Below, in pieces: positions 1 through 7,552 of a stretch of 59,233 nucleotides of DNA. The notes beneath the pieces are model-generated. The model was not told the DNA's origin and ran no database searches. It worked only from the letters and a program-made list of their open reading frames with translations. Where the stretch lies: the NCBI GenBank assembly GCA_021780475.1, contig JAJXYR010000043.1:1-59233 (forward strand), in the 5' to 3' direction. Numbering within the stretch: the stretch's first letter is position 1; each line of letters opens with the position of its first letter. A program made the translations under genes and the position numbers. The stretch comes from Pseudomonadota bacterium. Lineage in GTDB: Bacteria > Pseudomonadota > Gammaproteobacteria > Steroidobacterales > Steroidobacteraceae.

Positions 1-482
1 GCAATCCGGCGAGCGCCAACTATGGCAAGCCGATCACGCAGTACGTTTTCCGCGGCGCGGTCAAGTCGATCACCAACACCTTCGGCAATCCGAACACGCC
101 GACCGCCTATTCGCCGAAAGTTCAGGCGAACTTGCGGGCGCGCTACGACTGGTCGATGAACGAGTACAACTATTTCGTCCAGGCTGGCGCCGTCTATGTC
201 GGCTCGATGTACAACAATACCAACACCGATCCGACTTTGAATGGCGACAATCCGGCGAATCTGCAGGCGATCAACACGACGCTGTTCCGGTTCGCACAGC
301 CGTCCTACACGACGTATGATGCCTCGTTCGGTGTGGCAAAAGACGCCTGGTCGGTGACGATATTCGGCGACAACCTCAACAACTCCAACGCCAGCACGTT
401 CACGTCGACGGCGCAGTTCATCGAGACGCAGGTGCCGCTGCGGCCCCGCGTGCTTGGTGTGCGCGTCGGCATGAAGTTCTGA
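1..482 (+). CDS. TonB-dependent receptor, C-terminal fragment (5' end outside window)
   Basis: Open from the window edge; beta-barrel C-terminus 'FVQAGAVYVGSMYNN...ASFGVAKDAWSVTIFGDNLNNSNAS...PLRPRVLGVRVGMKF' closely resembles the C-terminus of the intact receptor at 32870-35554 ('...PLRPRVIGVSFGYSF'). The ORF-track start at 132 is internal. Confidence 0.85.
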   Translation, partial: NPASANYGKPITQYVFRGAVKSITNTFGNPNTPTAYSPKVQANLRARYDWSMNEYNYFVQAGAVYVGSMYNNTNTDPTLNGDNPANLQAINTTLFRFAQPSYTTYDASFGVAKDAWSVTIFGDNLNNSNASTFTSTAQFIETQVPLRPRVLGVRVGMKF

Positions 483-506
483 AGCCGGGCGATTCCGGTA
501 GAATCG

Positions 507-536
507 AAGGCGGGCAGCGATGCCCGCCTTTTTTTT
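507..536 (+). terminator. Rho-independent terminator after TonB receptor
   Basis: AAGGCGGGCA-GCGA-TGCCCGCCTT perfect stem followed by a run of T. Confidence 0.85.
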
Positions 537-545
537 GGGAGTTCA

Positions 546-2543
546 ATGACCGCAGAAGCCGCCGCGCCCGCCTCCCCGGTTGAATCCGAAGTCCGTCGGA
601 TTCGCGTGTTATTGGAACAGAGCCGTTTCGATGAAGCGCTCAAGGCGGCAGAAGCCCAGAGCCGCCTCACTCCGGACAACCGGGACGTGAACTATGGGCG
701 GGCCGTCGCGCTGCGATACCTGCAACGCGTGCCGGAGGCGCTCTCGGTTCTCGATCACATCGAAAAGACGCACCCGGGATTCTCGCGGCTTTACCAGGAG
801 CGCGGCCACTGTTACGTCACGCTGCGCGACGCGCCCCGGGCGATCGAGGCCTACCAGGCCGCGGTCAATCGCAATCCCGCGCTAAGCGCCAGCTGGGCGA
901 AGCTGCAGACGCTCTATCGGATGGTCGGACAGCCCGACAACGCCGCAATCGCCGCGTCGCACGTCGAAGTGACATCCAAATTGCCGGCGGCGGTGCTGAA
1001 TGCCACCGGCCTGCTCTGCGACGGCGACGTGCTCGAGGCGGAGATGCTGATTCGACCTTACCTTCTGCAGCACCCGCAGGACGTCGAGGCGATGCGCCTT
1101 CTCGCGCGCATTGCGCTCGAGCGGGACGTGGTCCACGACGCCGATGTGTTGCTCGCGGCGGTCGTCGAACTCGCGCCGGACTACAAGGCGGCGCGCTATG
1201 ACTACGCGCGCGCCCTGATGAGGCGCCACAAGTACGGCCCCGCACTCGAGCAGATCGAAATTCTGCTCGCCGCCGAGCCGGACAATCGCCTGTATCGGAC
1301 GGCCCGCGCGACGGCGTATGTCGGGATCGGCGATCATGAGCGCGCACTCGTGCTGTATCAGGACCTGCTCCGGGGCGCGCCGCAGAGCGCCGATCTGCAT
1401 CTGTCGATCGCGCACACCTTGAAGACGCTGGGCCGCCGCGACGAGGCGATCGACGCCTACCGGGCGGCCGCCGCGGCCCGTCCGGAATTCGGCGATGCGT
1501 ACTGGAGTCTCGCGAACCTCAAGACTTATCGCTTCACGGACGGGGAAATCGAAGCGATGCGCACGCACGAGGCGGCCGCGGGCACCGCGCGCGAGGACCG
1601 TTATCACCTGTCGTTCGCGCTCGGCAAGGCGCTCGAGGACCGGGGGGATTTCGAGCAATCGTTCCGCTGCTACGAGCGCGGGAATGCGCTGCGGCGCGAG
1701 GAATCGCAATACGATCCGGCGTTCGTGGAACGCAACACCGAGCTGCAGAAGCGCGTTTGCACCCGGGAGTTCTTCGAGAGCCGGCGCGCGGTGGGCTGTC
1801 CCAGTACGGATCCGATCTTCATCGTCGGTCTGCCGCGGTCCGGATCGACGTTGATCGAACAAATACTCGCCTCCCATTCCCAAGTCGAGGGCACGATGGA
1901 GCTCTCGGAGATTGCGACCTACACGGTCGACCTCGAGGGCCGGAACCGCGATGCGACGAATCGCCGCTACCCGCGCGTGCTCGCGGAGCTGCCCGCGGAG
2001 GAATTCAGCCGCCTTGGCGAGCGATACATCGCCGACACCCGGGTATACCGCGGCGGCAAGCCTTTCTTCATCGACAAGATGCCGAACAACTTCCGGCACA
2101 TCGGCCTCATCCACTTGATGCTGCCCAATGCCCGGATCATCGACGCACGTCGCGAGCCGATGGCCTGTTGCTTCTCGAACTTCAAGCAGCTGTTCGCCTC
2201 CGGACAGGAATTCACGTACAGCCTGGACGACATCGCGAGGTATTATCGGACCTACGTCGAGCTGATGGCGCATTGGGACGCTGCGCTACCCGGCCGGATC
2301 CTGCGGGTCCGGCACGAGGAACTGGTCGAGGACCTGGAAGGCAACGTGCGCCGGATACTCGATTATTGTGGATTGGCGTTCGAGCCGGCGTGCCTCGAAT
2401 TTCACAGGACCGAGCGCCACGTGCGCACCGCGAGTTCCGAGCAGGTCCGGCGTCCGATCAATCGCGATGGCATCGACCAGTGGCGCCATTATGAACCGTG
2501 GCTCGGCCCGCTGCGCAACGCACTGGGGCCGCTCGCGCAATAG
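546..2543 (+). CDS. TPR-repeat protein with C-terminal sulfotransferase domain
   Basis: N-terminal TPR-like helices; C-terminal PAPS-binding-like motif 'DPIFIVGLPRSGSTLIEQILASHSQVEG'; SD-like 'gggag' upstream of ATG. Confidence 0.88.
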   Translation: MTAEAAAPASPVESEVRRIRVLLEQSRFDEALKAAEAQSRLTPDNRDVNYGRAVALRYLQRVPEALSVLDHIEKTHPGFSRLYQERGHCYVTLRDAPRAIEAYQAAVNRNPALSASWAKLQTLYRMVGQPDNAAIAASHVEVTSKLPAAVLNATGLLCDGDVLEAEMLIRPYLLQHPQDVEAMRLLARIALERDVVHDADVLLAAVVELAPDYKAARYDYARALMRRHKYGPALEQIEILLAAEPDNRLYRTARATAYVGIGDHERALVLYQDLLRGAPQSADLHLSIAHTLKTLGRRDEAIDAYRAAAAARPEFGDAYWSLANLKTYRFTDGEIEAMRTHEAAAGTAREDRYHLSFALGKALEDRGDFEQSFRCYERGNALRREESQYDPAFVERNTELQKRVCTREFFESRRAVGCPSTDPIFIVGLPRSGSTLIEQILASHSQVEGTMELSEIATYTVDLEGRNRDATNRRYPRVLAELPAEEFSRLGERYIADTRVYRGGKPFFIDKMPNNFRHIGLIHLMLPNARIIDARREPMACCFSNFKQLFASGQEFTYSLDDIARYYRTYVELMAHWDAALPGRILRVRHEELVEDLEGNVRRILDYCGLAFEPACLEFHRTERHVRTASSEQVRRPINRDGIDQWRHYEPWLGPLRNALGPLAQ

Positions 2544-2561
2544 CCTCTCTCAGGAGTTTCC

Positions 2562-4367
2562 ATGCAGAACAGGCCGGAATGTTTGCCGCAGGGAACGCTC
2601 GCGACGCGGATGATCCGCGTCGCGACCCTAGCCGTCTCCCTGGCCGCGTCCCTCGTCGCGACGGTCGCGTCGGCCGCCGACTTCCATCCCATCAACCCGA
2701 CGATGGCCGATCGCACCGTCGTGCTCGACGGCCGGCATTTGACGATCGGCGAGGTCGTCGATGTGGCCCGCCACGGCGCCAAAGTCGCCCTCAGTCCGGA
2801 AGCCCGACAGCGCTCCGCCGACGCCTACGGCCTGCTGCTCGAAGCGGCACGGGAGGACGTGCCGGTCTACTGGTTCAACCGTGGCTTCGGCGCCGGACGC
2901 GAGCACGCGATCTTCTCCGGCGATCCGACCTCGCGCGACAATAAAGAGCTGCTGACCGCGCGCGAGCTCGCCCAATTCCGCCGCGGCGCGCTCGCCGGCA
3001 TCGGTCCCGAGGTCACGCGCGAAGAGGACGTGCGGGCGATGCTGGTCGTGCGCGCGAACACGATGACCTACGAGGCGGCGAGTCCGGCCTTGACCCAGCG
3101 GCTGCTCGATCTGCTCAACGACCGGATCACGCCGGTCGTGCGCTCGCGCGGCAGCGTGGGCGAGGCGGATCTCGCCCCGCTCGCGAACGTCGCGGGCGCG
3201 ATGGTGGGCGTGGGCGACGCCTATTATCACGGAATCCGCATGCCCGCCGGCGCCGCGCTGCGGCGCGCCGGACTCGCGCCGCTCGCACCCTTCGCCGCCG
3301 ACGACAGCGCGCTCGAGAGTTCGAATGCCTTTTTCACCGGCGAGATGGCCTTGATGGCCTACGATGCGCGCGAGGCGCTGTTCTGGGCGGACCTCGCCTA
3401 CGCCGTCGACCTGAACGGCATGAACAGCAGCATCACGCCGCTCGCGCTGCCGGTGCAGCGCAACCGTCCGTTCAAATGGGTGAACTGGGATGCGGCGCGG
3501 GTGCTCGACATGATGCGCGGCAGCTACCTGTTCAACAAGGACGACAAGCGCATCATCCAGGATCCGGAAAGCCTGCGCGCCTCGTCGATCCGCCAGGGGT
3601 CCGCGTGGCAGAGCTGGACCCAGATGCGCGACGATCTGCTGGTTCAAATGAACTCGTCGGATCACAACCCGGCGGTGTTGGTCGGCGCCTCGCCCGGCGA
3701 TTCCTGGGAGCTGAACACGCCGGAACTGATGCAGTATTACGTCAAGGGCGGACCATTGAGCCATGGTGAGCACGGCTTCGTCCTTTCCAATGCGAACTGG
3801 GATCCCTACCCGCTGGCGAATGACGTGGAAGCGTTCACGATCGCCCTCGCGAACATGGATGTAGCGGTCGCCCAGCGGCTGCTGCGCTTTACCAGCACCT
3901 TCTTCACGGTGCTGCCGCCGCTACCCGACGCGCGCGGCGGCAGCGACTTCAACTCGGCGGCGCTGATGCAGGAAATCGACGGGCTGATCAACCCGGTCCC
4001 GCCCGAGGGCAGCGCCTTGGTCCAGAACGTCGAGGATCTCGAGGCCGGGACCCGGCTGAAGGCCCGTCGCGCGCGTCGCGTCGTCGCCGACACCATAGAT
4101 CTGCTCGCGGAGGACCTGCTGACGGGCACCGAATGGCTCGACATGCGCAAGATCGAGGATTCGAGCCGCAGCTTCGGCCTCGCGCCGACGGCGTTGTGGA
4201 CGGCGTTCCGGCACGCGGTGCCGCTCAAGCCGAACGTGCCGCTGTCCTCGGCGCAAAGCGCGCACGCCGAGGCGGTGGCGTTCATCCGCGGCCATGCCGC
4301 GGAGACGTTCTACGGCGCGCCGCCTCAGGATCACGGGCCGGGACAGCGGCGACACATCGAGCAATGA
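2562..4367 (+). CDS. Aromatic amino acid lyase (HAL/PAL superfamily) homologue with N-terminal signal peptide and without the canonical ASG (MIO) triad
   Basis: Family landmarks 'VYWFNRGFG', 'RGSVGEADLAPLANVAGAMVG', 'IQDPESLRASSIRQG', 'MNSSDHNPAV'; N-terminus 'MIRVATLAVSLAASLVATVASA|ADF' looks like a signal peptide; strong SD 'caggag' before ATG 2562. Confidence 0.82.
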   Translation: MQNRPECLPQGTLATRMIRVATLAVSLAASLVATVASAADFHPINPTMADRTVVLDGRHLTIGEVVDVARHGAKVALSPEARQRSADAYGLLLEAAREDVPVYWFNRGFGAGREHAIFSGDPTSRDNKELLTARELAQFRRGALAGIGPEVTREEDVRAMLVVRANTMTYEAASPALTQRLLDLLNDRITPVVRSRGSVGEADLAPLANVAGAMVGVGDAYYHGIRMPAGAALRRAGLAPLAPFAADDSALESSNAFFTGEMALMAYDAREALFWADLAYAVDLNGMNSSITPLALPVQRNRPFKWVNWDAARVLDMMRGSYLFNKDDKRIIQDPESLRASSIRQGSAWQSWTQMRDDLLVQMNSSDHNPAVLVGASPGDSWELNTPELMQYYVKGGPLSHGEHGFVLSNANWDPYPLANDVEAFTIALANMDVAVAQRLLRFTSTFFTVLPPLPDARGGSDFNSAALMQEIDGLINPVPPEGSALVQNVEDLEAGTRLKARRARRVVADTIDLLAEDLLTGTEWLDMRKIEDSSRSFGLAPTALWTAFRHAVPLKPNVPLSSAQSAHAEAVAFIRGHAAETFYGAPPQDHGPGQRRHIEQ

Positions 4368-5659
4368 CCGCCAGAATCCAGGCGCAGCCTCCGGCGCTGC
4401 GTGTTCGTTGGCGCATCTTCGCGTTTCTGTTCGCCTTCGGTTTGCTCGCGTACGTCCAACAGAAGAGCATCACCGTCGCCGCGGCGCGCATCATGCCGGA
4501 CCTGTCCTTGAGCCAGCAGCAAATCGGCTGGCTCGAACAGGCCTTCGTGATCGGCTACGCCCTGTTCCAGATGCCGGGCGGCCTGTTCGGCCAGCGTTTC
4601 GGCGCCCGGCTCACGTTCGTGATCATCGGCCTGATGGCCTGTGGCGCGATGCTCGCGACGGCGGCGGGACCGATGCTGCTCGGCGGGCGCGCGTTGTTCG
4701 TCGAACTGCTCACCGTCCAGTTGCTGCTCGGCGTCGCGCAGGCCGCCATTTTTCCGGTTTCCGCCGGTGTATTCGAGACCTGGTTTCCGCCGGGCCGCTG
4801 GCCCGCCGTCCAGGGTCTACAGACGATGGGCCTGCAACTCGGCGCCGCGATGACGCCGCCGCTGATCGCCTTCTTGATGCAGGGCTTCGGCTGGCAACGC
4901 GCGTTGTACTGGACGACGCTGCCGGCGCTCGGCGTGATCGGTTGGTGGGCCTGGTATGCGCGCAATGACCCCGCGCGCCACCCGGCGATGACCGCGGCGG
5001 AACTCGCCGAGATCGGCACGCACGTTGCAGCCGCCGCGGTGAAGCCGGTCGGCGCCGGACGGCTGCTGCGCCTGCTCGGCGACCGCAACGTGCTGTTGCT
5101 CGCGACGTCCTACCTGTGCATGAATTACGTGTTCTATCTGCTCGCGAACTGGGTGTTCCTGTACCTGGTGCAGGAGCGCCATTTCTCGATCCTCGAGGGC
5201 GGCTGGCTCGCGGGGGCGCCGCCGCTCGCGGCCGCGGTCGGTGCGGGTCTTGGCGGCCTGCTGACCGGGCTTGCCTGCCGGCGATATGGCACACGCGCCG
5301 GCTTTCGTCTGGTACCGCTGATCGCGCTGCCCGCGGCGGGCCTGTTGTTGCTGGTCGCAGTGAATTGTGCCAACCCGTTCCTGGCCGTCGGCACGCTCGC
5401 GCTCTGCTACGGCTTTGTCGAACTCACGGAGGGGGCTTATTGGGCGGCGGCGATGACGGTCGGCGGCGGCGATACGATGGCGGTCAGCGGCTTCATGAAC
5501 ACCGGCGGCAATCTCGGCGGCATCGTCGGTATTCCGCTGATCGCCTACCTGTCCGGCCACCAGGATTGGCATGCTGCCTTCCTGGTCGGTACCGGCTTTG
5601 CGTTCGTAAGCGCCGCGGCCTGGCTCGGCATCGATGCCGGCCGAACCACGGCGCGCTGA
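4364..5659 (+). CDS. MFS transporter
   Basis: Multiple TM segments, MFS-like N-terminus 'MTARIQAQPPALRVRWRIFAFLFAFGLLAYVQQKSITVAAARIMPDLSLSQQQIGWLEQ'; ATGA overlap with the upstream gene (ORF-track start 4133 is upstream of the likely start). Confidence 0.85.
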   Translation: MTARIQAQPPALRVRWRIFAFLFAFGLLAYVQQKSITVAAARIMPDLSLSQQQIGWLEQAFVIGYALFQMPGGLFGQRFGARLTFVIIGLMACGAMLATAAGPMLLGGRALFVELLTVQLLLGVAQAAIFPVSAGVFETWFPPGRWPAVQGLQTMGLQLGAAMTPPLIAFLMQGFGWQRALYWTTLPALGVIGWWAWYARNDPARHPAMTAAELAEIGTHVAAAAVKPVGAGRLLRLLGDRNVLLLATSYLCMNYVFYLLANWVFLYLVQERHFSILEGGWLAGAPPLAAAVGAGLGGLLTGLACRRYGTRAGFRLVPLIALPAAGLLLLVAVNCANPFLAVGTLALCYGFVELTEGAYWAAAMTVGGGDTMAVSGFMNTGGNLGGIVGIPLIAYLSGHQDWHAAFLVGTGFAFVSAAAWLGIDAGRTTAR

Positions 5660-5668
5660 CGGGGCGGT

Positions 5669-7018
5669 TCAGCGCCGGATCGGCGGTGCGAGCGACTTTA
5701 CCGATGCGAACAGCAGCGTTCGCAGGTCCGCGTCCGTGTGCGACGGCGTCGGATTGCCGGCCGGCGCGACCGTGGGATCGATCTGCGTCATCAGCACTGC
5801 GACGAGTCCGGTGGCCGGGCTCACGATCCAATGCGTGTCGAAGATGCCGCCCCAGGAATAATCGCCGTCCATACCGGCGAGCGGCGCGTGCCGCGCGTCG
5901 ATTTCCACGCCGACCCCGAGTCCGTATCCGAGTCCGATCGAGTCCGGGCCAAAGAAGTCGAACAGAGCGTCGGGCGCGACTTGATTGTGCGTCATCAGGC
6001 CGACGGTGACCGGCGACAAGATCTGGTGGCCGTCGAGACTGCCGCCGTTCGCGAGCATCTGGGCGAAGCGCAGATAGTCACCCGCGGTGGAGATCAATCC
6101 GCCGCCGCCGGATGGCCAGACCTTGGCATCCGTGGGATCGGTGAGCCAGTCGGCGTGGCTCGTCCGCAGCCCGCCGTCGTTGTCTCGACGATACATCGTC
6201 GCGAGCAGCGGCGCGTCCGCGGCCGGCAGATAGAATCCGGTCGAATTCATGTTCAGCGGCGTGAAGATCCTCTGCCGCAGGAATTGCGCAAACGGCATGC
6301 CCGAGACGACCTCGACCAGGCGGCCGAGCACGTCGTCGGCATAGCTGTAGCGCCAGCCGGCGCCCGGCTGATAGTAAAGCGGCATCGCCGCGATCTTGCG
6401 GACATTGGCGGCGAGCGTCGCGTCCGCATCGGGCCGCATCTTGCCGTAGATCGCGGCGAGCGGCGTCTTCATGTCGAATCCCGGCAGATAGCCGAGACCG
6501 CTCCGATGGGTCAACAGGTCGCGTATCGTGATGCCGCGCTTCGCCGGTTCCGTCAGGACGTTGCCGTGGGAGTCGAGGCCCGTGAACACGCGAGGATGCG
6601 CAAACTCCGGCAGAAACCGCGCGATCGGGTCGTCGAGTTGGAACAGCCCCTGCTCGTAGAGCATCAGCACCGCGACGCTCGTGATCGGCTTCGACATGCT
6701 CGCGATCCGAAAGCGCGTGTCCAGCGTCATCGGCGCGCGGCTGCGCAGGTTGCGGTAACCGACCGCGCTCGCATCGACGAGCTTGCCGTCGCGCGCGACC
6801 ATCAGCACGTAACCGGCGGCGAGGTGCCGCTCGGATTCGATCTTGAAGAATTCGTTCATATGCTGCAATCGCGGACCCGACAGGCCTAGCGCCGCGGCGC
6901 TTGCGCGCGGCAGCGGATCGGCGGGCCGCTCCGGGGACGCGACGGCAGTGCGGACAGCGCCGGCCAGCAGGGTCAGGGCGGCCAGGACGGTCGGCGCAAT
7001 CGGTCGATTGGATGTCAT
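5669..7018 (-). CDS. Serine hydrolase, beta-lactamase / EstB-like family, exported
   Basis: 'FRIASMSKPITSVAVLMLYEQG' (SxxK), 'YSYADDVLG' (YxN-like region), N-terminal signal peptide. Confidence 0.85.
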   Translation of the reverse strand: MTSNRPIAPTVLAALTLLAGAVRTAVASPERPADPLPRASAAALGLSGPRLQHMNEFFKIESERHLAAGYVLMVARDGKLVDASAVGYRNLRSRAPMTLDTRFRIASMSKPITSVAVLMLYEQGLFQLDDPIARFLPEFAHPRVFTGLDSHGNVLTEPAKRGITIRDLLTHRSGLGYLPGFDMKTPLAAIYGKMRPDADATLAANVRKIAAMPLYYQPGAGWRYSYADDVLGRLVEVVSGMPFAQFLRQRIFTPLNMNSTGFYLPAADAPLLATMYRRDNDGGLRTSHADWLTDPTDAKVWPSGGGGLISTAGDYLRFAQMLANGGSLDGHQILSPVTVGLMTHNQVAPDALFDFFGPDSIGLGYGLGVGVEIDARHAPLAGMDGDYSWGGIFDTHWIVSPATGLVAVLMTQIDPTVAPAGNPTPSHTDADLRTLLFASVKSLAPPIRR

Positions 7019-7033
7019 GAAGCCCTCGATCGG

Positions 7034-7552
7034 TTAAAAATCGGCGATGGTCGCCCGGATCCATTCCAGCAGGTGGTTCGCGTATGCGCGATCCACCAGC
7101 AGCAGCACTTCGGCCTCGGCGAGTCCGACCACGGTGACCGTTATGTCGGCGAAGCGCCCGGTACGGGCCTCCCCGGTCCGCGGGATCGACGCGGCGGAGC
7201 CCAGACGGCACAGCAGATCCCGCGTGCGCGCGCCGGCGATCGTCAGCGCCAGGATGCCGCCCGTTTGCACGACGACACAGGCGTCGCGGGAATCCGCAAG
7301 ACTCCGCCGCAGCGCTTCGATCGGGGCCCCGTCATCGCACAGGACCCAGCACTCATTCGGGGAGCGCCAGGCGAGCAGGTACGGGGTGTCGCCGACGGCG
7401 AATCGGCCGCGGACGCTGCGCTGCTCCGACGGCAACGCCGCGCCGAGCAGAGCGCCGATGCGCTCGCCGAGCGCATCGGCATCGAAATACCGGAGCGCGG
7501 CGACGTGCACGCCGCGGTCGAGTTCGACGGTGATTCCGGCCGCGCTATCCAT
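7034..7552 (-). CDS. soxG: Sarcosine oxidase gamma subunit family (copy 1)
   Basis: Last gene of a B-D-A-G ordered operon; 'LLAWRSPNECWVLCDDGAPIEALRRSL...CVVVQTGGILALTIAG'; start chosen at ATG 7552 (overlaps soxA end). Confidence 0.82.
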   Translation of the reverse strand: MDSAAGITVELDRGVHVAALRYFDADALGERIGALLGAALPSEQRSVRGRFAVGDTPYLLAWRSPNECWVLCDDGAPIEALRRSLADSRDACVVVQTGGILALTIAGARTRDLLCRLGSAASIPRTGEARTGRFADITVTVVGLAEAEVLLLVDRAYANHLLEWIRATIADF

